NCBI RefSeq assembly: GCF_022832975.1 | Contig: NZ_CP094846.1 | Coordinates: forward strand, 1,027,501 to 1,091,500 | DNA: 64,000 nt | Direction of reading: 5' to 3' | Origin: Ornithobacterium rhinotracheale | GTDB taxonomy: Bacteria > Bacteroidota > Bacteroidia > Flavobacteriales > Weeksellaceae | Part shown: in pieces, positions 42,974-52,878 of the stretch | How the letters are laid out: each line of letters starts with the position of its first letter | Position numbering within the stretch: the stretch's first letter is position 1 | Program-made: the position numbers and the translations under genes | Notes under the pieces: model-generated | Told to the model about the DNA's origin: nothing | Seen by the model: the letters and a program-made list of their open reading frames with translations, nothing else | The model's database searches: none

Positions 42974-43588
42974 TTAGAATAATCCGTGAATTTCGGCTTC
43001 GATTTTATTGATGATTTCACCTAAATCTTCGGGGTTGTTTACAAAATCAATGTCGTCTACATCGATAATTAAAAGTTTTCCCTCGTCGTAGGTTTTAATC
43101 CATTCTTCGTATTTTTCATTCAATTTATCTAAATAATCAATACTGATTGAGCTCTCGTATTCACGGCCACGCATGTGGATTTGTTTTACCAAAGTCGGGA
43201 TCGTTGCACGGAGATAAATCAATAAATCGGGTGCTTGCACAAATGAATTCATTAGTTTAAACACTGTGAGATAATTTTCATAATCACGCGTCATGAGCAA
43301 GCCCATGTCGTGCAAGTTTTTAGCAAAGATAAAAGCATCTTCGTGAATGGTTCTATCCTGAATGATGTCTTTGCCACTTTCTCTGATTTCTTTGACTTGG
43401 CGGAAACGACTGCCCAAGAAATAAATCTGCAGATTGAAAGCCCATTTCTGCATATCGTTGTAAAAATCATCTAAATATGGATTTCTGTCTACATCTTCAA
43501 ATTGAGGGGTCCAGCCTAGGTTTTTGGCTAAAAGGCTTGTAAGAGTTGTTTTTCCTGCTCCGATGTTTCCTGCGATGGCGATATGCAT
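42974..43588 (-). CDS. Deoxynucleoside kinase (dGK/dAK type)
   Basis: Phosphorylates deoxynucleosides for DNA precursor salvage. The 204-residue P-loop kinase has AIAGNIGAGKTTLTSLLA (about 3-20), FEDVDRNPYLDDFYND, the ERS-like QDRTIHEDAFIFA, and the arginine-rich lid IHMRGREYESSI. It resembles the deoxyadenosine/deoxyguanosine kinases of Bacteroidota and Firmicutes. Base preference cannot be read from the sequence. Single gene, convergent with tpx. Confidence 0.9.
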   Translation of the reverse strand: MHIAIAGNIGAGKTTLTSLLAKNLGWTPQFEDVDRNPYLDDFYNDMQKWAFNLQIYFLGSRFRQVKEIRESGKDIIQDRTIHEDAFIFAKNLHDMGLLMTRDYENYLTVFKLMNSFVQAPDLLIYLRATIPTLVKQIHMRGREYESSISIDYLDKLNEKYEEWIKTYDEGKLLIIDVDDIDFVNNPEDLGEIINKIEAEIHGLF

Positions 43589-43665
43589 AATTTCTTTGAT
43601 TTATTTGGTTTTGAGTGTAAAAATAAGGAATGATTTTTAGTTTAGGAATTAAAATTTAATTAAAA

Positions 43666-43702
43666 AATAAAACCGCTTGTAAAACAAATTCTACAAGCGG
43701 TT
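43666..43702 (-). terminator. Terminator of the gyrA-TPR operon
   Basis: On the minus strand, an 11-bp stem (43692-43702 with 43671-43681) is followed by a T-rich tract, 22 bp past the TPR gene stop. Confidence 0.85.
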
Positions 43703-43723
43703 GATTTCTATAAAAATACTTAA

Positions 43724-45121
43724 TTATAAATTTTCAAGTTTTTTCTTCATTTCCATGAATTTGTCATCTTGTCCAAGTACATCGTAAGTATTTTGCAATA
43801 CTTTGATTAAGCTTGGATTGTTCTCATCCAATTTGTATGCTTTTTCTAAATACGGAAGCGCTTCTTGATAAAGTTTCTTTCTTTTTGCAGCGTTTTCAGC
43901 GTAGATTTTTTTCTCTTTGGCAGAAGAACCAAGATTGCTGTTCATTTGTTTTACATATTCAGCTTCTGGTTCTATGATTAAAAGAGAAAGGTTTAAATAA
44001 GCATTGCTCATGTTTGGATCAAGCTCAATTGCTTTTAGGTAATATTCTTTCACTTTAGCTTTGTCACCTTTAGCATCATCCATTAATTTAGCTAAATTGT
44101 AAAAATCAGTGGCGTTTGCATTGTTTTTATCTACCTTTGCTTGTAAATCGCTTATAAATTTTTGGGTATCTCCAGATTCATAATACATGGCAGAAAGCAT
44201 ATTATTCATATTTTCGTTTTTAGGGAACTTTTGCAATCCAGCTTGAGCTACCTTGATACCTTTTTCGAAATCTTTAGTTTGGTAATATGCATAGGTTAAA
44301 TTACTGAATAATTCTTCTTCTAGAGAAGGGGTTTTTTCTACTCTTGGGTTTTCAGCAACACCTAATTTTACTTGTGCGTCCATGTCTTTTTTAGAGGCAA
44401 ATCTCACTTCTTCGCCATTCACTTTGCTTTTGGCAATATAATTTTCTTGGACTCCTGTAAAGCCACTATCTACTAAATCTTGTAAAGTTTTAGTGGCTTG
44501 TTTGATGAGTTTTTGATCCTTAGTTTGCAATCCAGCCAAAGCTGAATAATAAGCGTAAAGCTCATTTTGAATGCCTAAGGCTTTAGTTAAATTATATGCT
44601 TCTAAAAATTTAACTGAGGCTGTTTTGAAATCTTTGTTGTTAAATGAATCATTACCTGTAGTTAAACTTTCTTGAGCTCTTTTTTGAAGTTCTGGTAAGA
44701 GTTTTTCAGAATATTTCGGACTCAAATTTTTACCTTTCAAAGAGCTGTAATTGCCTGCCTGTGTAACTTTTTCGGCCTGAGTTTTATAGTAAAAATACTC
44801 TTTGTTTTTAGTATCTTTATTTTTTGCTTCGTAGTAAGGCTTGGTTTCGAGTCTAATTAAAAGCGTGTAGTATTTTGCGGCTTTGTTGCCATCTCCTAAT
44901 TTTTCTGCAGCAAGTGCAGCATTGTGGTATAGCTCTACCAATGGCTCTGGCGCAATGGTATAATTTTCTTTCATCAACTTCAATGCTTTGTCGGCATTTT
45001 CCACAGTTCCCTTGTAATCTTGGCTACTGTAAGCCTTTTGAGCAGCGTCTATTTCTGCTTGTTGAGCAAAAGCTGTAAGCGATAAAAATGCAACAGCTAA
45101 ACTTAGAGTTAATTTTTTCAT
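43724..45121 (-). CDS. Secreted TPR-repeat protein
   Basis: A 465-residue protein with signal peptide MKKLTLSLAVAFLSLTAFAQ, so periplasmic or envelope-located. It consists mostly of TPR helices, for example AYSSQDYKGTVENADKALKLM near 31, NNKDFKTASVKFLEAYNLTK near 160, and ATDFYNLAKLMDDAKGD and NAYLNLSLLI in the C-terminal third. No catalytic domain is evident; it is likely a scaffold for protein-protein contacts. It starts one base after gyrA and is co-transcribed with it, a pairing I believe is common in Flavobacteriia. Confidence 0.85.
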   Translation of the reverse strand: MKKLTLSLAVAFLSLTAFAQQAEIDAAQKAYSSQDYKGTVENADKALKLMKENYTIAPEPLVELYHNAALAAEKLGDGNKAAKYYTLLIRLETKPYYEAKNKDTKNKEYFYYKTQAEKVTQAGNYSSLKGKNLSPKYSEKLLPELQKRAQESLTTGNDSFNNKDFKTASVKFLEAYNLTKALGIQNELYAYYSALAGLQTKDQKLIKQATKTLQDLVDSGFTGVQENYIAKSKVNGEEVRFASKKDMDAQVKLGVAENPRVEKTPSLEEELFSNLTYAYYQTKDFEKGIKVAQAGLQKFPKNENMNNMLSAMYYESGDTQKFISDLQAKVDKNNANATDFYNLAKLMDDAKGDKAKVKEYYLKAIELDPNMSNAYLNLSLLIIEPEAEYVKQMNSNLGSSAKEKKIYAENAAKRKKLYQEALPYLEKAYKLDENNPSLIKVLQNTYDVLGQDDKFMEMKKKLENL

Positions 45122-45122
45122 G

Positions 45123-47657
45123 TTATTCTTCTTCGTTATGGTTTATACTTATTTGATCTTCTGAATCGTAATTTTCGTTTTCAGAATTTTCTTCGTCTAA
45201 ATCTTCGTTTTGTTCAATTTCCACTTTAGCCACGGCCGCAATTTCATCTCCTTTTTTCAAGTTGATGAGTTTCACGCCTTGTGTAGCTCTACCCATTACG
45301 CGTAGTTCGGAAACGGCAGTTCTAATCGCAACCCCAGATTTATTGATAATCATTAAATCATTGTCATCGGTTACATTTTTAAGGGCAATCAAATTACCTG
45401 TTTTATCGGTAATATTTAAGGTGATTACTCCTTTTCCGCCGCGATTTGTGGTACGGTAGTCCTCAATACTGGTTCGTTTTCCGTAACCTTTTTCCGATAC
45501 TACTAAAATGGTATCGTTTTCTATATCTGTTACAACAACCATTCCAATAGCCTCGTCTCCTTTATCCAATCGGATACCACGAACGCCCGAAGCGGTTCTA
45601 CCCATAGGTCTCACAGCCTCTTCATCAAATCGAATGGCTTTACCACCCTTGGCAGCAATCATAATTTGGCTGTTTCCGTCGGTAAGTTTTGCTTCAAGCA
45701 ATTCATCATCATCTTTAATGGTAATTGCATTAATACCATTGGCTCTCGGTCTAGAATAAGCTTCAAGCGAAGTTTTCTTGATTTGTCCGTTTTTGGTCAA
45801 CATTACCACAAATTGATTGTTTACATATTCCTCGTCCATCAAGTCGTGGGTTCTAATGTATGCACGCACTTTGTCGTCTTGCTCAATGCTTATCAAGTTC
45901 TGAATTGCTCTACCTTTTGATGTCTTAGAGCCTTCTGGAATCTCAAATACTCTGAGCCAGAAACAACGCCCTTTTTCGGTAAAGAAGAGCATGTATTGGT
46001 GGTTAGACGCCACAACCATGTATTCTAGGAAGTCGCCGTCGCGCGAAGTAGCCGCTTTGTTTCCAACGCCTCCACGAGATTGAGCACGATACTCGGTAAG
46101 TGGCGTACGCTTAATGTAGCCTAAGTGAGAAATGGTAAGCACCATTTTTTCATCTGGAATAATGTCCTCGATACTCATCTCTCCACCTGCATAGTTGATG
46201 TCGGTGCGACGCTCATCACCATATTTTTCTTTTATTTCTAAAAGTTCATTTTTGATGATTTCGAAGCGTAAAGATTCATTAGATAAAATATCTTCCAAAC
46301 GCTGAATTTCTTTCATAATTTCCTCGTACTCAGCCTTGATTTTGTCGAGCTCCATTCCTGTCAATCGAGCCAAACGCAAATCAAGAATTGCCTGTGCTTG
46401 GATTTCAGAAAGTTCAAATTCAGTCATTAAGCCTTCTTTTGCTTCTTGTGGGTTTTCGCTATGGCGAATGATGTAAATTGCTCTGTCTAGCGTATCCTCA
46501 GTAGCGATGACTTTCATGAAACCTTCCAAGATGTGGGCGCGTTCTCTGGCTTTTTTAAGCTCAAATTCTGTACGGCGTACTACCACATCGTGTCTGTGAT
46601 CCACGAAATGTCTAATCAAATCTTTTAGGTTTAATTGCTCAGGTCTACCATGAACAAGTGCAATGTTGTTTACACTAAAAGAAGTTTGTAATTGAGTGTA
46701 TTTGAATAATTTATTTAAAACAATATTGCTGATGGCATCTGTTTTTAATACATAAACGATGCGCATACCATTTCTATCGGATTCATCTCTAATTTCGGAG
46801 ATTCCGTCCATTTTGCCATCTTTGATTAAGTCTGCAGTAGCCTTAATCATGTTGGCTTTGTTCACTTGATACGGAATCTCATCTACAATGATACATTCTC
46901 TACCATGAACTTCCTCGATACGCGTTTTTGCTCTCAAGATAATTCTTCCACGCCCTGTTTCAAAAGCGTCTTTCACGCCAGAATAGCCGTAAATAACCCC
47001 TCCCGTAGGGAAGTCAGGAGCTTTGATATATTGAGTAAGTTCATCAATTGTAATATCGCGATTGTCGATATAGGCGCAAGTCCCATCAATCACCTCAGAA
47101 AGGTTGTGCGGAGCCATATTTGTAGCCATACCCACCGCAATACCTGCCGCACCATTTACCAATAAGTTTGGAATACGGGTAGGGAGCACAGTAGGCTCAT
47201 ACAAAGTATCATCGAAGTTTAATTTTTGGTCTACCGTTTCTTTGTCGATGTCGGCAAGCATTTCCTCAGAAATTTTTTGCATTCTTGCCTCGGTATAACG
47301 CATCGCCGCTGGCGGGTCTCCATCCACAGAACCAAAGTTCCCTTGCCCATCTACCAGCATATATCGCATAGACCAGTCTTGTGCCATACGCACCATCGTG
47401 TCGTATACAGAAGAGTCTCCGTGAGGGTGGAATTTACCCATCACTTCTCCTACCACACGAGCGGATTTTTTGTATCCACGATTAGAGAGTAATCCCATTT
47501 CATTCATCCCATAGAGCACCCGTCTGTGTACAGGTTTTAGCCCGTCGCGCACATCGGGTAGTGCTCTCGAAACAATTACCGACATTGAGTAATCAATGTA
47601 GGCAGACTTCATCTCGTCTTCTATATTAATTGGAATTAAATTTTCACCATCTGTCAT
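45123..47657 (-). CDS. gyrA: DNA gyrase subunit A
   Basis: The breakage-reunion subunit of gyrase, 844 residues from the ATG at 47657 ([20 protein letters not shown]). A TTG reading 13 codons longer is unlikely. The catalytic tyrosine is Y121 in [10 protein letters not shown]. The quinolone-resistance region reads [16 protein letters not shown], with S82 and D86 matching E. coli S83 and D87, so no classic resistance substitution is present. The C-terminal pinwheel has the GyrA-box-like QSRGGVG and an acidic tail. It is followed one base later by the TPR gene. Confidence 0.96.
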   Translation of the reverse strand: MTDGENLIPINIEDEMKSAYIDYSMSVIVSRALPDVRDGLKPVHRRVLYGMNEMGLLSNRGYKKSARVVGEVMGKFHPHGDSSVYDTMVRMAQDWSMRYMLVDGQGNFGSVDGDPPAAMRYTEARMQKISEEMLADIDKETVDQKLNFDDTLYEPTVLPTRIPNLLVNGAAGIAVGMATNMAPHNLSEVIDGTCAYIDNRDITIDELTQYIKAPDFPTGGVIYGYSGVKDAFETGRGRIILRAKTRIEEVHGRECIIVDEIPYQVNKANMIKATADLIKDGKMDGISEIRDESDRNGMRIVYVLKTDAISNIVLNKLFKYTQLQTSFSVNNIALVHGRPEQLNLKDLIRHFVDHRHDVVVRRTEFELKKARERAHILEGFMKVIATEDTLDRAIYIIRHSENPQEAKEGLMTEFELSEIQAQAILDLRLARLTGMELDKIKAEYEEIMKEIQRLEDILSNESLRFEIIKNELLEIKEKYGDERRTDINYAGGEMSIEDIIPDEKMVLTISHLGYIKRTPLTEYRAQSRGGVGNKAATSRDGDFLEYMVVASNHQYMLFFTEKGRCFWLRVFEIPEGSKTSKGRAIQNLISIEQDDKVRAYIRTHDLMDEEYVNNQFVVMLTKNGQIKKTSLEAYSRPRANGINAITIKDDDELLEAKLTDGNSQIMIAAKGGKAIRFDEEAVRPMGRTASGVRGIRLDKGDEAIGMVVVTDIENDTILVVSEKGYGKRTSIEDYRTTNRGGKGVITLNITDKTGNLIALKNVTDDNDLMIINKSGVAIRTAVSELRVMGRATQGVKLINLKKGDEIAAVAKVEIEQNEDLDEENSENENYDSEDQISINHNEEE

Positions 47658-47884
47658 ACATGTAATATTTTCATATAATAGTCTGCTAATATACAATAAA
47701 ATTAAAGCCTATAAAAATATAAAACCGTGTTTTTTTAACTTTTGAAAAGATGCTTAAATACTGTTTTGTTTTTCAGGGTGTTATAAAATTTAATTGCTGG
47801 TTTTAAACTTTGCTTTCTTAAATTGAAATATGAAAATAAAAACGAAATTTTTACGAATAAATTTTTTATCTTTAAAAATATTTC

Positions 47885-47892
47885 TATATTTG
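47885..47892 (+). promoter_or_regulatory. -7 element of the rpmH promoter
   Basis: TATATTTG, exact match, 41 bp before the rpmH ATG. The upstream part of the 276-bp gyrA-rpmH spacer is AT-rich with no recognisable gene. Confidence 0.5.
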
Positions 47893-47921
47893 CACCCCAA
47901 TTGATTTGAAGGGTAAAATAA

Positions 47922-48089
<168 letters not shown>

Positions 48090-48120
48090 TTTTTAAGATT
48101 ATAAATTTTAAGAAAAATAG

Positions 48121-48150
48121 ACCACATAAGCATTGCTTATGTGGTTTTTC
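48121..48150 (+). terminator. Terminator after rpmH
   Basis: An 11-bp perfect stem (48121-48131 with 48135-48145), 3-nt loop, then T residues. It faces the converging dgt gene. Confidence 0.88.
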
Positions 48151-48174
48151 TGTTGCTTTATTTTTGCTGAAAAA

Positions 48175-49548
48175 TTATCGAATCATACCGATTTCTATTC
48201 CTTTGATTCGGCGATAAAGTTCTACGGCGTAGTCGTCGGTCATACTGCTGATGTAGTCCAAAACACCCAATACTTTTTGGTATGCATTTTCTCCATCATA
48301 ATTGCAAGACGGTGGGAGAAGTTTTACTGCGTTTTTCTCGTAGCCTGTGCGTAGCTTCTTGTCTTTTAAAATCGCAGGAACAAAATAGCCCAAAAGCTCA
48401 TTCATTACATTATAGCCGGCAGATTCTATCTCAATCACGCTATTGTAATTGTAAATGTTTTCGATAGAAAATTCTTGAATAGTTTGTAATGATTTTGATT
48501 TATTTAAAATTAAATCATATAAACTTGTGCTGAAATCGCCCACGATGATTTTAGAAAAGTGAATTTTATATTTTTTAATAATTTCACTTACTAAATAACC
48601 AATGATTTTGGCGCGGAGATAAGAAACTTTATCCTCCTTGTTTTCAATTTTGTTTAGGCGATTTTCGATTTTGCGCGTTTCTAAGCCGCCACCCAATTCA
48701 TCTATAATTTGCTTAAAAAGTTCGATGCAGAGGCTGTGTTCCACAATGCCTAGGCGGTGAGCGTCTTCAAAATCGATGATGTTGTAGCAAATGTCGTCTG
48801 CCGCTTCCACGAGCCACACAAAAGGGTGTCTCTTGTAAACAAGCGGATTGCCCTGTTCTTTAAGCATACCACAACTTTGTGCAATTTGCTCAAAAGTTTC
48901 TTTTTCTGACTGGAAAAATCCAAATTTTTTGCGGTGTAGTGCATTGCCTTTTTTGCCCAGAGAAGCTACCGATTCGCACGGATATTTAGCAATCGAGGCA
49001 AGTGTTGTGTGGGTGAGCATTAAGCCCCCCTCGGATTTGCCTTTTTGTTGATGCGTGAGCACGCGAATTGCATTGGCATTTCCTTCAAAATGAATGAAAT
49101 CAGCCCACTCTTCTTCAGAAAAATACGATTTTAAGCTATTTTCGTTGTTTTTGAAAAATTGCGCAATCGCATCTTCGCCCGAATGTCCAAACGCAGGATT
49201 TCCAATGTCGTGGCACAAACATGCCGATGCGATGACATAGGCTAAATTATGTTCGTAAAAATACAAATCATCTTTGGTGGCGTCAGATTTTATATTTTCT
49301 CTGAAAATTTCTCCTGCCAAAGTCCCAAGCGAACGCCCCACCGATGAAACCTCCAACGAATGCGTTAAACGATTGTGTACAAATACACTGCCAGGCAACG
49401 GGAAAACTTGCGTTTTGTTTTGCAGTTTTCTAAAAGCCGATGAGAAAATAATTCTATCGTAATCGCGCTGAAAATCTGTGCGGTTTTCGGTGTGTTGCGT
49501 GTTCGATTTTTCGCCTGTTCGTTGAGTGGTGTATAGTTTTGGAAACAT
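48175..49548 (-). CDS. dgt: Deoxyguanosinetriphosphate triphosphohydrolase (dGTPase-like HD protein)
   Basis: Hydrolyses dGTP (or other dNTPs) to the nucleoside and triphosphate. The 457-residue HD-domain protein has RDYDRIIFSSAFRKLQNKTQVF and VHNRLTHSLEVSSVGRSLG (first His), the HD pair in ASACLCHDIGNPAFGHSGEDA, and a later VEAADDICYNIIDFEDAHRLG. These are the family hallmarks. Last gene of comM-mtnN-luxS-VOC-dgt, one base after the VOC gene. It may control dNTP pools or limit phage DNA synthesis; the latter is inference. Confidence 0.92.
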   Translation of the reverse strand: MFPKLYTTQRTGEKSNTQHTENRTDFQRDYDRIIFSSAFRKLQNKTQVFPLPGSVFVHNRLTHSLEVSSVGRSLGTLAGEIFRENIKSDATKDDLYFYEHNLAYVIASACLCHDIGNPAFGHSGEDAIAQFFKNNENSLKSYFSEEEWADFIHFEGNANAIRVLTHQQKGKSEGGLMLTHTTLASIAKYPCESVASLGKKGNALHRKKFGFFQSEKETFEQIAQSCGMLKEQGNPLVYKRHPFVWLVEAADDICYNIIDFEDAHRLGIVEHSLCIELFKQIIDELGGGLETRKIENRLNKIENKEDKVSYLRAKIIGYLVSEIIKKYKIHFSKIIVGDFSTSLYDLILNKSKSLQTIQEFSIENIYNYNSVIEIESAGYNVMNELLGYFVPAILKDKKLRTGYEKNAVKLLPPSCNYDGENAYQKVLGVLDYISSMTDDYAVELYRRIKGIEIGMIR

Positions 49549-49549
49549 G

Positions 49550-49933
49550 TTAGCTTTCGTATAATTCTAACGGTAAATGGTCTGGGTCTTCAAAAAATGT
49601 AAATTTTTTACCCGTAAATTCATCAATTCTAATGGGCTCGGTAGAAACATCTAAATCTTGCAATCTTTTAATTTCTTCTTCAATATTTGGTGTGCTGAAT
49701 GCCAAATGTCTAAGTCCTGCCGCTTCGGGACGGGAAGGGCGGGGTGGTGGACTTGGAAACGAAAAAAGCTCAATAATGTAATTTCCGTTTAGGCTTAAAT
49801 CTAATTTATAAGAATCTCGCTCTTTTCGGTAATTTTCTCTCAAAATCTTTAGCCCTAAAACTTCTGTGTAGAATTTTTTAGACTTCTGATAATCAGAGCA
49901 AATGATTGCAATGTGATGAACTCCGTTTAGCAT
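49550..49933 (-). CDS. VOC-family protein (glyoxalase/YaeR-like)
   Basis: A 127-residue vicinal-oxygen-chelate fold protein with two beta-alpha-beta-beta-beta modules. The first has GVHHIAIICSDYQKSKKFYTEVLGLK, the second LRHLAFSTPNIEEEIKRLQ. Candidate metal ligands are the His in HHIAI, Glu in YIIELFSF, His in LRHLAF and Glu in LPLELYE. It is related to glyoxalase I and to E. coli YaeR (GloA2). A detoxification role is plausible, but the substrate is not shown. It lies 15 bp after luxS and one base before dgt. Confidence 0.85.
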   Translation of the reverse strand: MLNGVHHIAIICSDYQKSKKFYTEVLGLKILRENYRKERDSYKLDLSLNGNYIIELFSFPSPPPRPSRPEAAGLRHLAFSTPNIEEEIKRLQDLDVSTEPIRIDEFTGKKFTFFEDPDHLPLELYES

Positions 49934-49948
49934 ATAATAATTTTAAAA

Positions 49949-50425
49949 TTATTCAGGGTAATTCAAATTTTCGGGCGTGAGTTGCAACAAAACTTCTTCC
50001 AAATACTTTTTGGCTTCGTATTTAGCCATTGGTAAATTATTGTTGTAGAAGTTTCCGCATTCTAGGGTAGAGGCACCTGGGATTTCGCCTTCAAAATCTG
50101 CCATAAAACGGTATAAATCCGTAATTAATGGAACAATGTCTTCTGAAGTATAGTCCCCAGCGATGATGAGGTAATTCCCTGTTTGGCAACCCATTGGTCC
50201 CCAGTACACGATTTTATCCTTCCATTCGCTGTTTCTAAGCCAAGTCGCTGCCAAATGTTCAATGGTGTGCAATTCTGCTGCACCTAGCACGGGCTCACGA
50301 TAAGGTTCTTTCATTCTAATGTCGAACGAAGTAAGCGTTTCGCTGCCTACTTGGTCTTTTCTAGAAACATAAATTCCTCTTTTTAATTTTAAATGATCGA
50401 TGCAAAAACTTGCTATTCTTTCCAT
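49949..50425 (-). CDS. luxS: S-ribosylhomocysteine lyase (autoinducer-2 synthase)
   Basis: Cleaves S-ribosylhomocysteine to homocysteine and DPD, the AI-2 precursor. The 158-residue metalloenzyme has zinc ligands H53 and H57 in HTIEHLAATWLRN and C123 in LECGNFYNNN. The catalytic cysteine is C80 in WGPMGCQTGNYLI. All functional residues are intact. It lies 62 bp after mtnN, so both detoxification steps for S-adenosylhomocysteine are encoded together. Whether AI-2 acts as a signal here cannot be inferred; no LuxP or Lsr receptor genes are in the window. Confidence 0.96.
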   Translation of the reverse strand: MERIASFCIDHLKLKRGIYVSRKDQVGSETLTSFDIRMKEPYREPVLGAAELHTIEHLAATWLRNSEWKDKIVYWGPMGCQTGNYLIIAGDYTSEDIVPLITDLYRFMADFEGEIPGASTLECGNFYNNNLPMAKYEAKKYLEEVLLQLTPENLNYPE

Positions 50426-50487
50426 GAAATGTTGTATTTTTTAATGAAGGCTAAAGATAAAATAAGTTGAACAAAATGCTTTTAAGC

Positions 50488-51174
50488 TTATAAGTTTTTA
50501 ACAAATTCAAGATTAATTTCCGCGGAAATAGCACCTGCTTTTTTCACAAATTGGTCAAAAGACTGGGTGTTGCCTTCGCCTGCAATGTCCGAAATCGCTC
50601 GTTGAATGATGAATGGTGTATTCATTTGATGGCAAACTTGGGCAATCGCTGCTGCTTCCATTTCTACGGCTTTGGCTTTTGGGAAATTTTCTTTAATCCA
50701 GATAAATTTCTCTGGATTGTTGATGAAAGCATCTCCGCTCACAATCAATCCGTGAGCAGCTTGTCCCGTTTTTTGCTGTACTAAATTTTCTGCTTTTTGT
50801 CTAAAAGTTTCATCGGGAATAAAGGCTGCAGGCATTTGAGATTGTTGCCCCAATTCGTAGCCAAATCCAGTGAGATCCACATCGTGGTGGCGCACCTCGC
50901 TGGCGAGGATGATGTCGCCTACGCGTACATTTTGCAGTCCGCCCGCAGTGCCTGTATTGATGATTAAATCAGGCTGATAATGGTCTATAAGCAAAGTTGT
51001 TGCCACTGCGGCACTCACTTTGCCCACGCCAGAAAGCACTACGATGATTTCGTGATTTCCGTAATTTCCTTGGTAAAACTTAAAATTATAAAAATTTGAT
51101 TTTTTAATATTTTGAATTTTTTCGCACAGAAGCGAAATTTCGACTTCCATAGCACCAATAATTCCGATTTTCAT
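50488..51174 (-). CDS. mtnN: 5'-methylthioadenosine/S-adenosylhomocysteine nucleosidase
   Basis: Removes adenine from SAH and MTA; its SAH product is the LuxS substrate. The 228-residue PNP-like protein starts MKIGIIGAMEVEISLLCEKI and has NTGTAGGLQNVRVGDII, SGDAFINNPEK, AKAVEMEAAAIAQVCH and RAISDIAGEGNTQSFDQF, which supply the substrate-binding Glu and catalytic Asp. Length is standard. Co-directional with luxS, 62 bp upstream of it. Confidence 0.95.
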   Translation of the reverse strand: MKIGIIGAMEVEISLLCEKIQNIKKSNFYNFKFYQGNYGNHEIIVVLSGVGKVSAAVATTLLIDHYQPDLIINTGTAGGLQNVRVGDIILASEVRHHDVDLTGFGYELGQQSQMPAAFIPDETFRQKAENLVQQKTGQAAHGLIVSGDAFINNPEKFIWIKENFPKAKAVEMEAAAIAQVCHQMNTPFIIQRAISDIAGEGNTQSFDQFVKKAGAISAEINLEFVKNL

Positions 51175-51235
51175 GTTTTTTTTTAATTTTTTTTATAAAG
51201 ATAAAAATGTTTTTTGGCTATTTGTTTTTTTTAGG

Positions 51236-52768
51236 CTAAAAATAGCCTACACGATCTAAACTTCTATATTGAATTGCCTCTGCCAAATGTGTTGAAGAAA
51301 TATTTTCTGACTTGTCTAAATCGGCAATCGTTCGTGCTACGCGCAAAATTCGGTCGTAGGCTCGTGCCGAAAGATTGAGCTTATCCATAGCATTCTTTAA
51401 TAAGGTATAGCTTGCATCGTCCAAAACGCAAAATTCATCCAATTGCTTAGGGCTCATTTGAGCGTTATAGTGCACATGTTCGGTATCCTTGTATCGGTTT
51501 TCTTGAATTTCTCGGGCGGCAATCACACGATTTCTGATTTGCTCGCTCGTTTCGCCATTTCGTTCTGCCGAAAGCTTTTCAAAAGGCACGGGCACCACCT
51601 CGATGTGCAGATCAATTCGGTCTAAAAGCGGTCCCGAAATTTTATTCATATAGCGTTGCATTTCGGCTGGGGTAGAAGTATTTTGCGGGTCATCTGGGAA
51701 AAAACCGCTCGGGCTTGGATTCATAGATGCCACGAGCATAAAACTGGCAGGGTAGGTAACCGTGAATTTAGCCCTAGAAATCGTAACCTCTCGGTCTTCG
51801 AGTGGCTGGCGCATCACTTCCAAAACGCTGCGTTGAAATTCGGGTAATTCGTCCAAAAATAAAACGCCATTGTGGGCTAAAGAGATTTCGCCTGGCTGTG
51901 GGTAGCTGCCACCGCCCACCAAGGCTACATCTGAGGTGGTGTGGTGTGGTGAAGTGAATGGGCGCACAGTCATAAGTGATGAATTTTTCTTTAATTTTCC
52001 TGCCACCGAATGAATTTTGGTCGTTTCCAAGGCTTCGCTTAATGTGAGTGGTGGCAAAATCGACGGAATGCGCTTGGCAAGCATAGTTTTCCCACTACCA
52101 GGTGGCCCGATGAGTAGAATGTTGTGCCCGCCAGCGGCGGCGATTTCCATAGCGCGTTTTACATTTTCCTGCCCTTTGACATCGGCAAAATCAAACGGAA
52201 ATTGGTTGATGGATTTAAAAAATTCTTTTCTGGTGTCAAATTCCACTAAATCTAGTGGAGTGCCTTGGTCAAAAAAGTCGATCACTTCTTTGATGTTGCT
52301 CACGCCATAGACTTCAAGATTATTGACTACGGCCGCTTCCATTGCATTTTCTTTGGGTAAAATAATTCCCTTGAAGCCTTCTTTTCTTGCTTGAATGGCG
52401 ATAGGTAAAACGCCTTTGATGGGCAAAACACTTCCGTCGAGCGATAATTCGCCCATGATTAAATAATCTTCAATATTTTCGGCTTGAATCTGCTTGGATG
52501 CGGTGAGAATTCCCATGGCGATGGTTAAATCATAAGCCGAACCTTCTTTTCGGATATCGGCAGGCGCCATGTTAATGATGATTTTTTGTCGGGGATTTTT
52601 GTAACCAATGTTTTGTAGTGCGGCACTTATTCGGTGGCTGCTTTCTCGCACGGCACTATCGGGCAGTCCTACGATAAAATATCCCGTTCCTTTGTCTACA
52701 TTGGTTTCTACAGTAATTGTCGTTGCGTCGATGCCATAGATGGCACTTCCGTAAGTTTTTACAAGCAT
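51236..52768 (-). CDS. comM: YifB/ComM-family Mg-chelatase-like AAA+ ATPase
   Basis: A 510-residue AAA+ protein. The N-terminal Lon-like domain (MLVKTYGSAIYGIDATTITVE, KIIINMAPADIRKEGSAYDL) is followed by Walker A GPPGSGKTMLAKRIPSILP, Walker B GVLFLDELPEF, and the C-terminal lid with LSARAYDRILRVARTIADL. ComM in Vibrio and Haemophilus is a branch-migration helicase used in natural transformation. The family is widespread, also in non-competent bacteria, so competence should not be assumed. First gene of the comM-mtnN-luxS-VOC-dgt series. Confidence 0.93.
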   Translation of the reverse strand: MLVKTYGSAIYGIDATTITVETNVDKGTGYFIVGLPDSAVRESSHRISAALQNIGYKNPRQKIIINMAPADIRKEGSAYDLTIAMGILTASKQIQAENIEDYLIMGELSLDGSVLPIKGVLPIAIQARKEGFKGIILPKENAMEAAVVNNLEVYGVSNIKEVIDFFDQGTPLDLVEFDTRKEFFKSINQFPFDFADVKGQENVKRAMEIAAAGGHNILLIGPPGSGKTMLAKRIPSILPPLTLSEALETTKIHSVAGKLKKNSSLMTVRPFTSPHHTTSDVALVGGGSYPQPGEISLAHNGVLFLDELPEFQRSVLEVMRQPLEDREVTISRAKFTVTYPASFMLVASMNPSPSGFFPDDPQNTSTPAEMQRYMNKISGPLLDRIDLHIEVVPVPFEKLSAERNGETSEQIRNRVIAAREIQENRYKDTEHVHYNAQMSPKQLDEFCVLDDASYTLLKNAMDKLNLSARAYDRILRVARTIADLDKSENISSTHLAEAIQYRSLDRVGYF

Positions 52769-52878
52769 AAATGTTTATTTCAAATAAAAAATTTTTGCCT
52801 AAAATACTGAAAAAAAACCGAAAATAGCATTTTTTGGTTAAAAATCATTAAATTAGTGGCTTCAAAGAATGATTAATT

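Noticed and set aside
45123-47657. Possible quinolone-resistance substitutions in gyrA
   Set aside because: S82 and D86 (E. coli 83 and 87 equivalents) are the wild-type residues.
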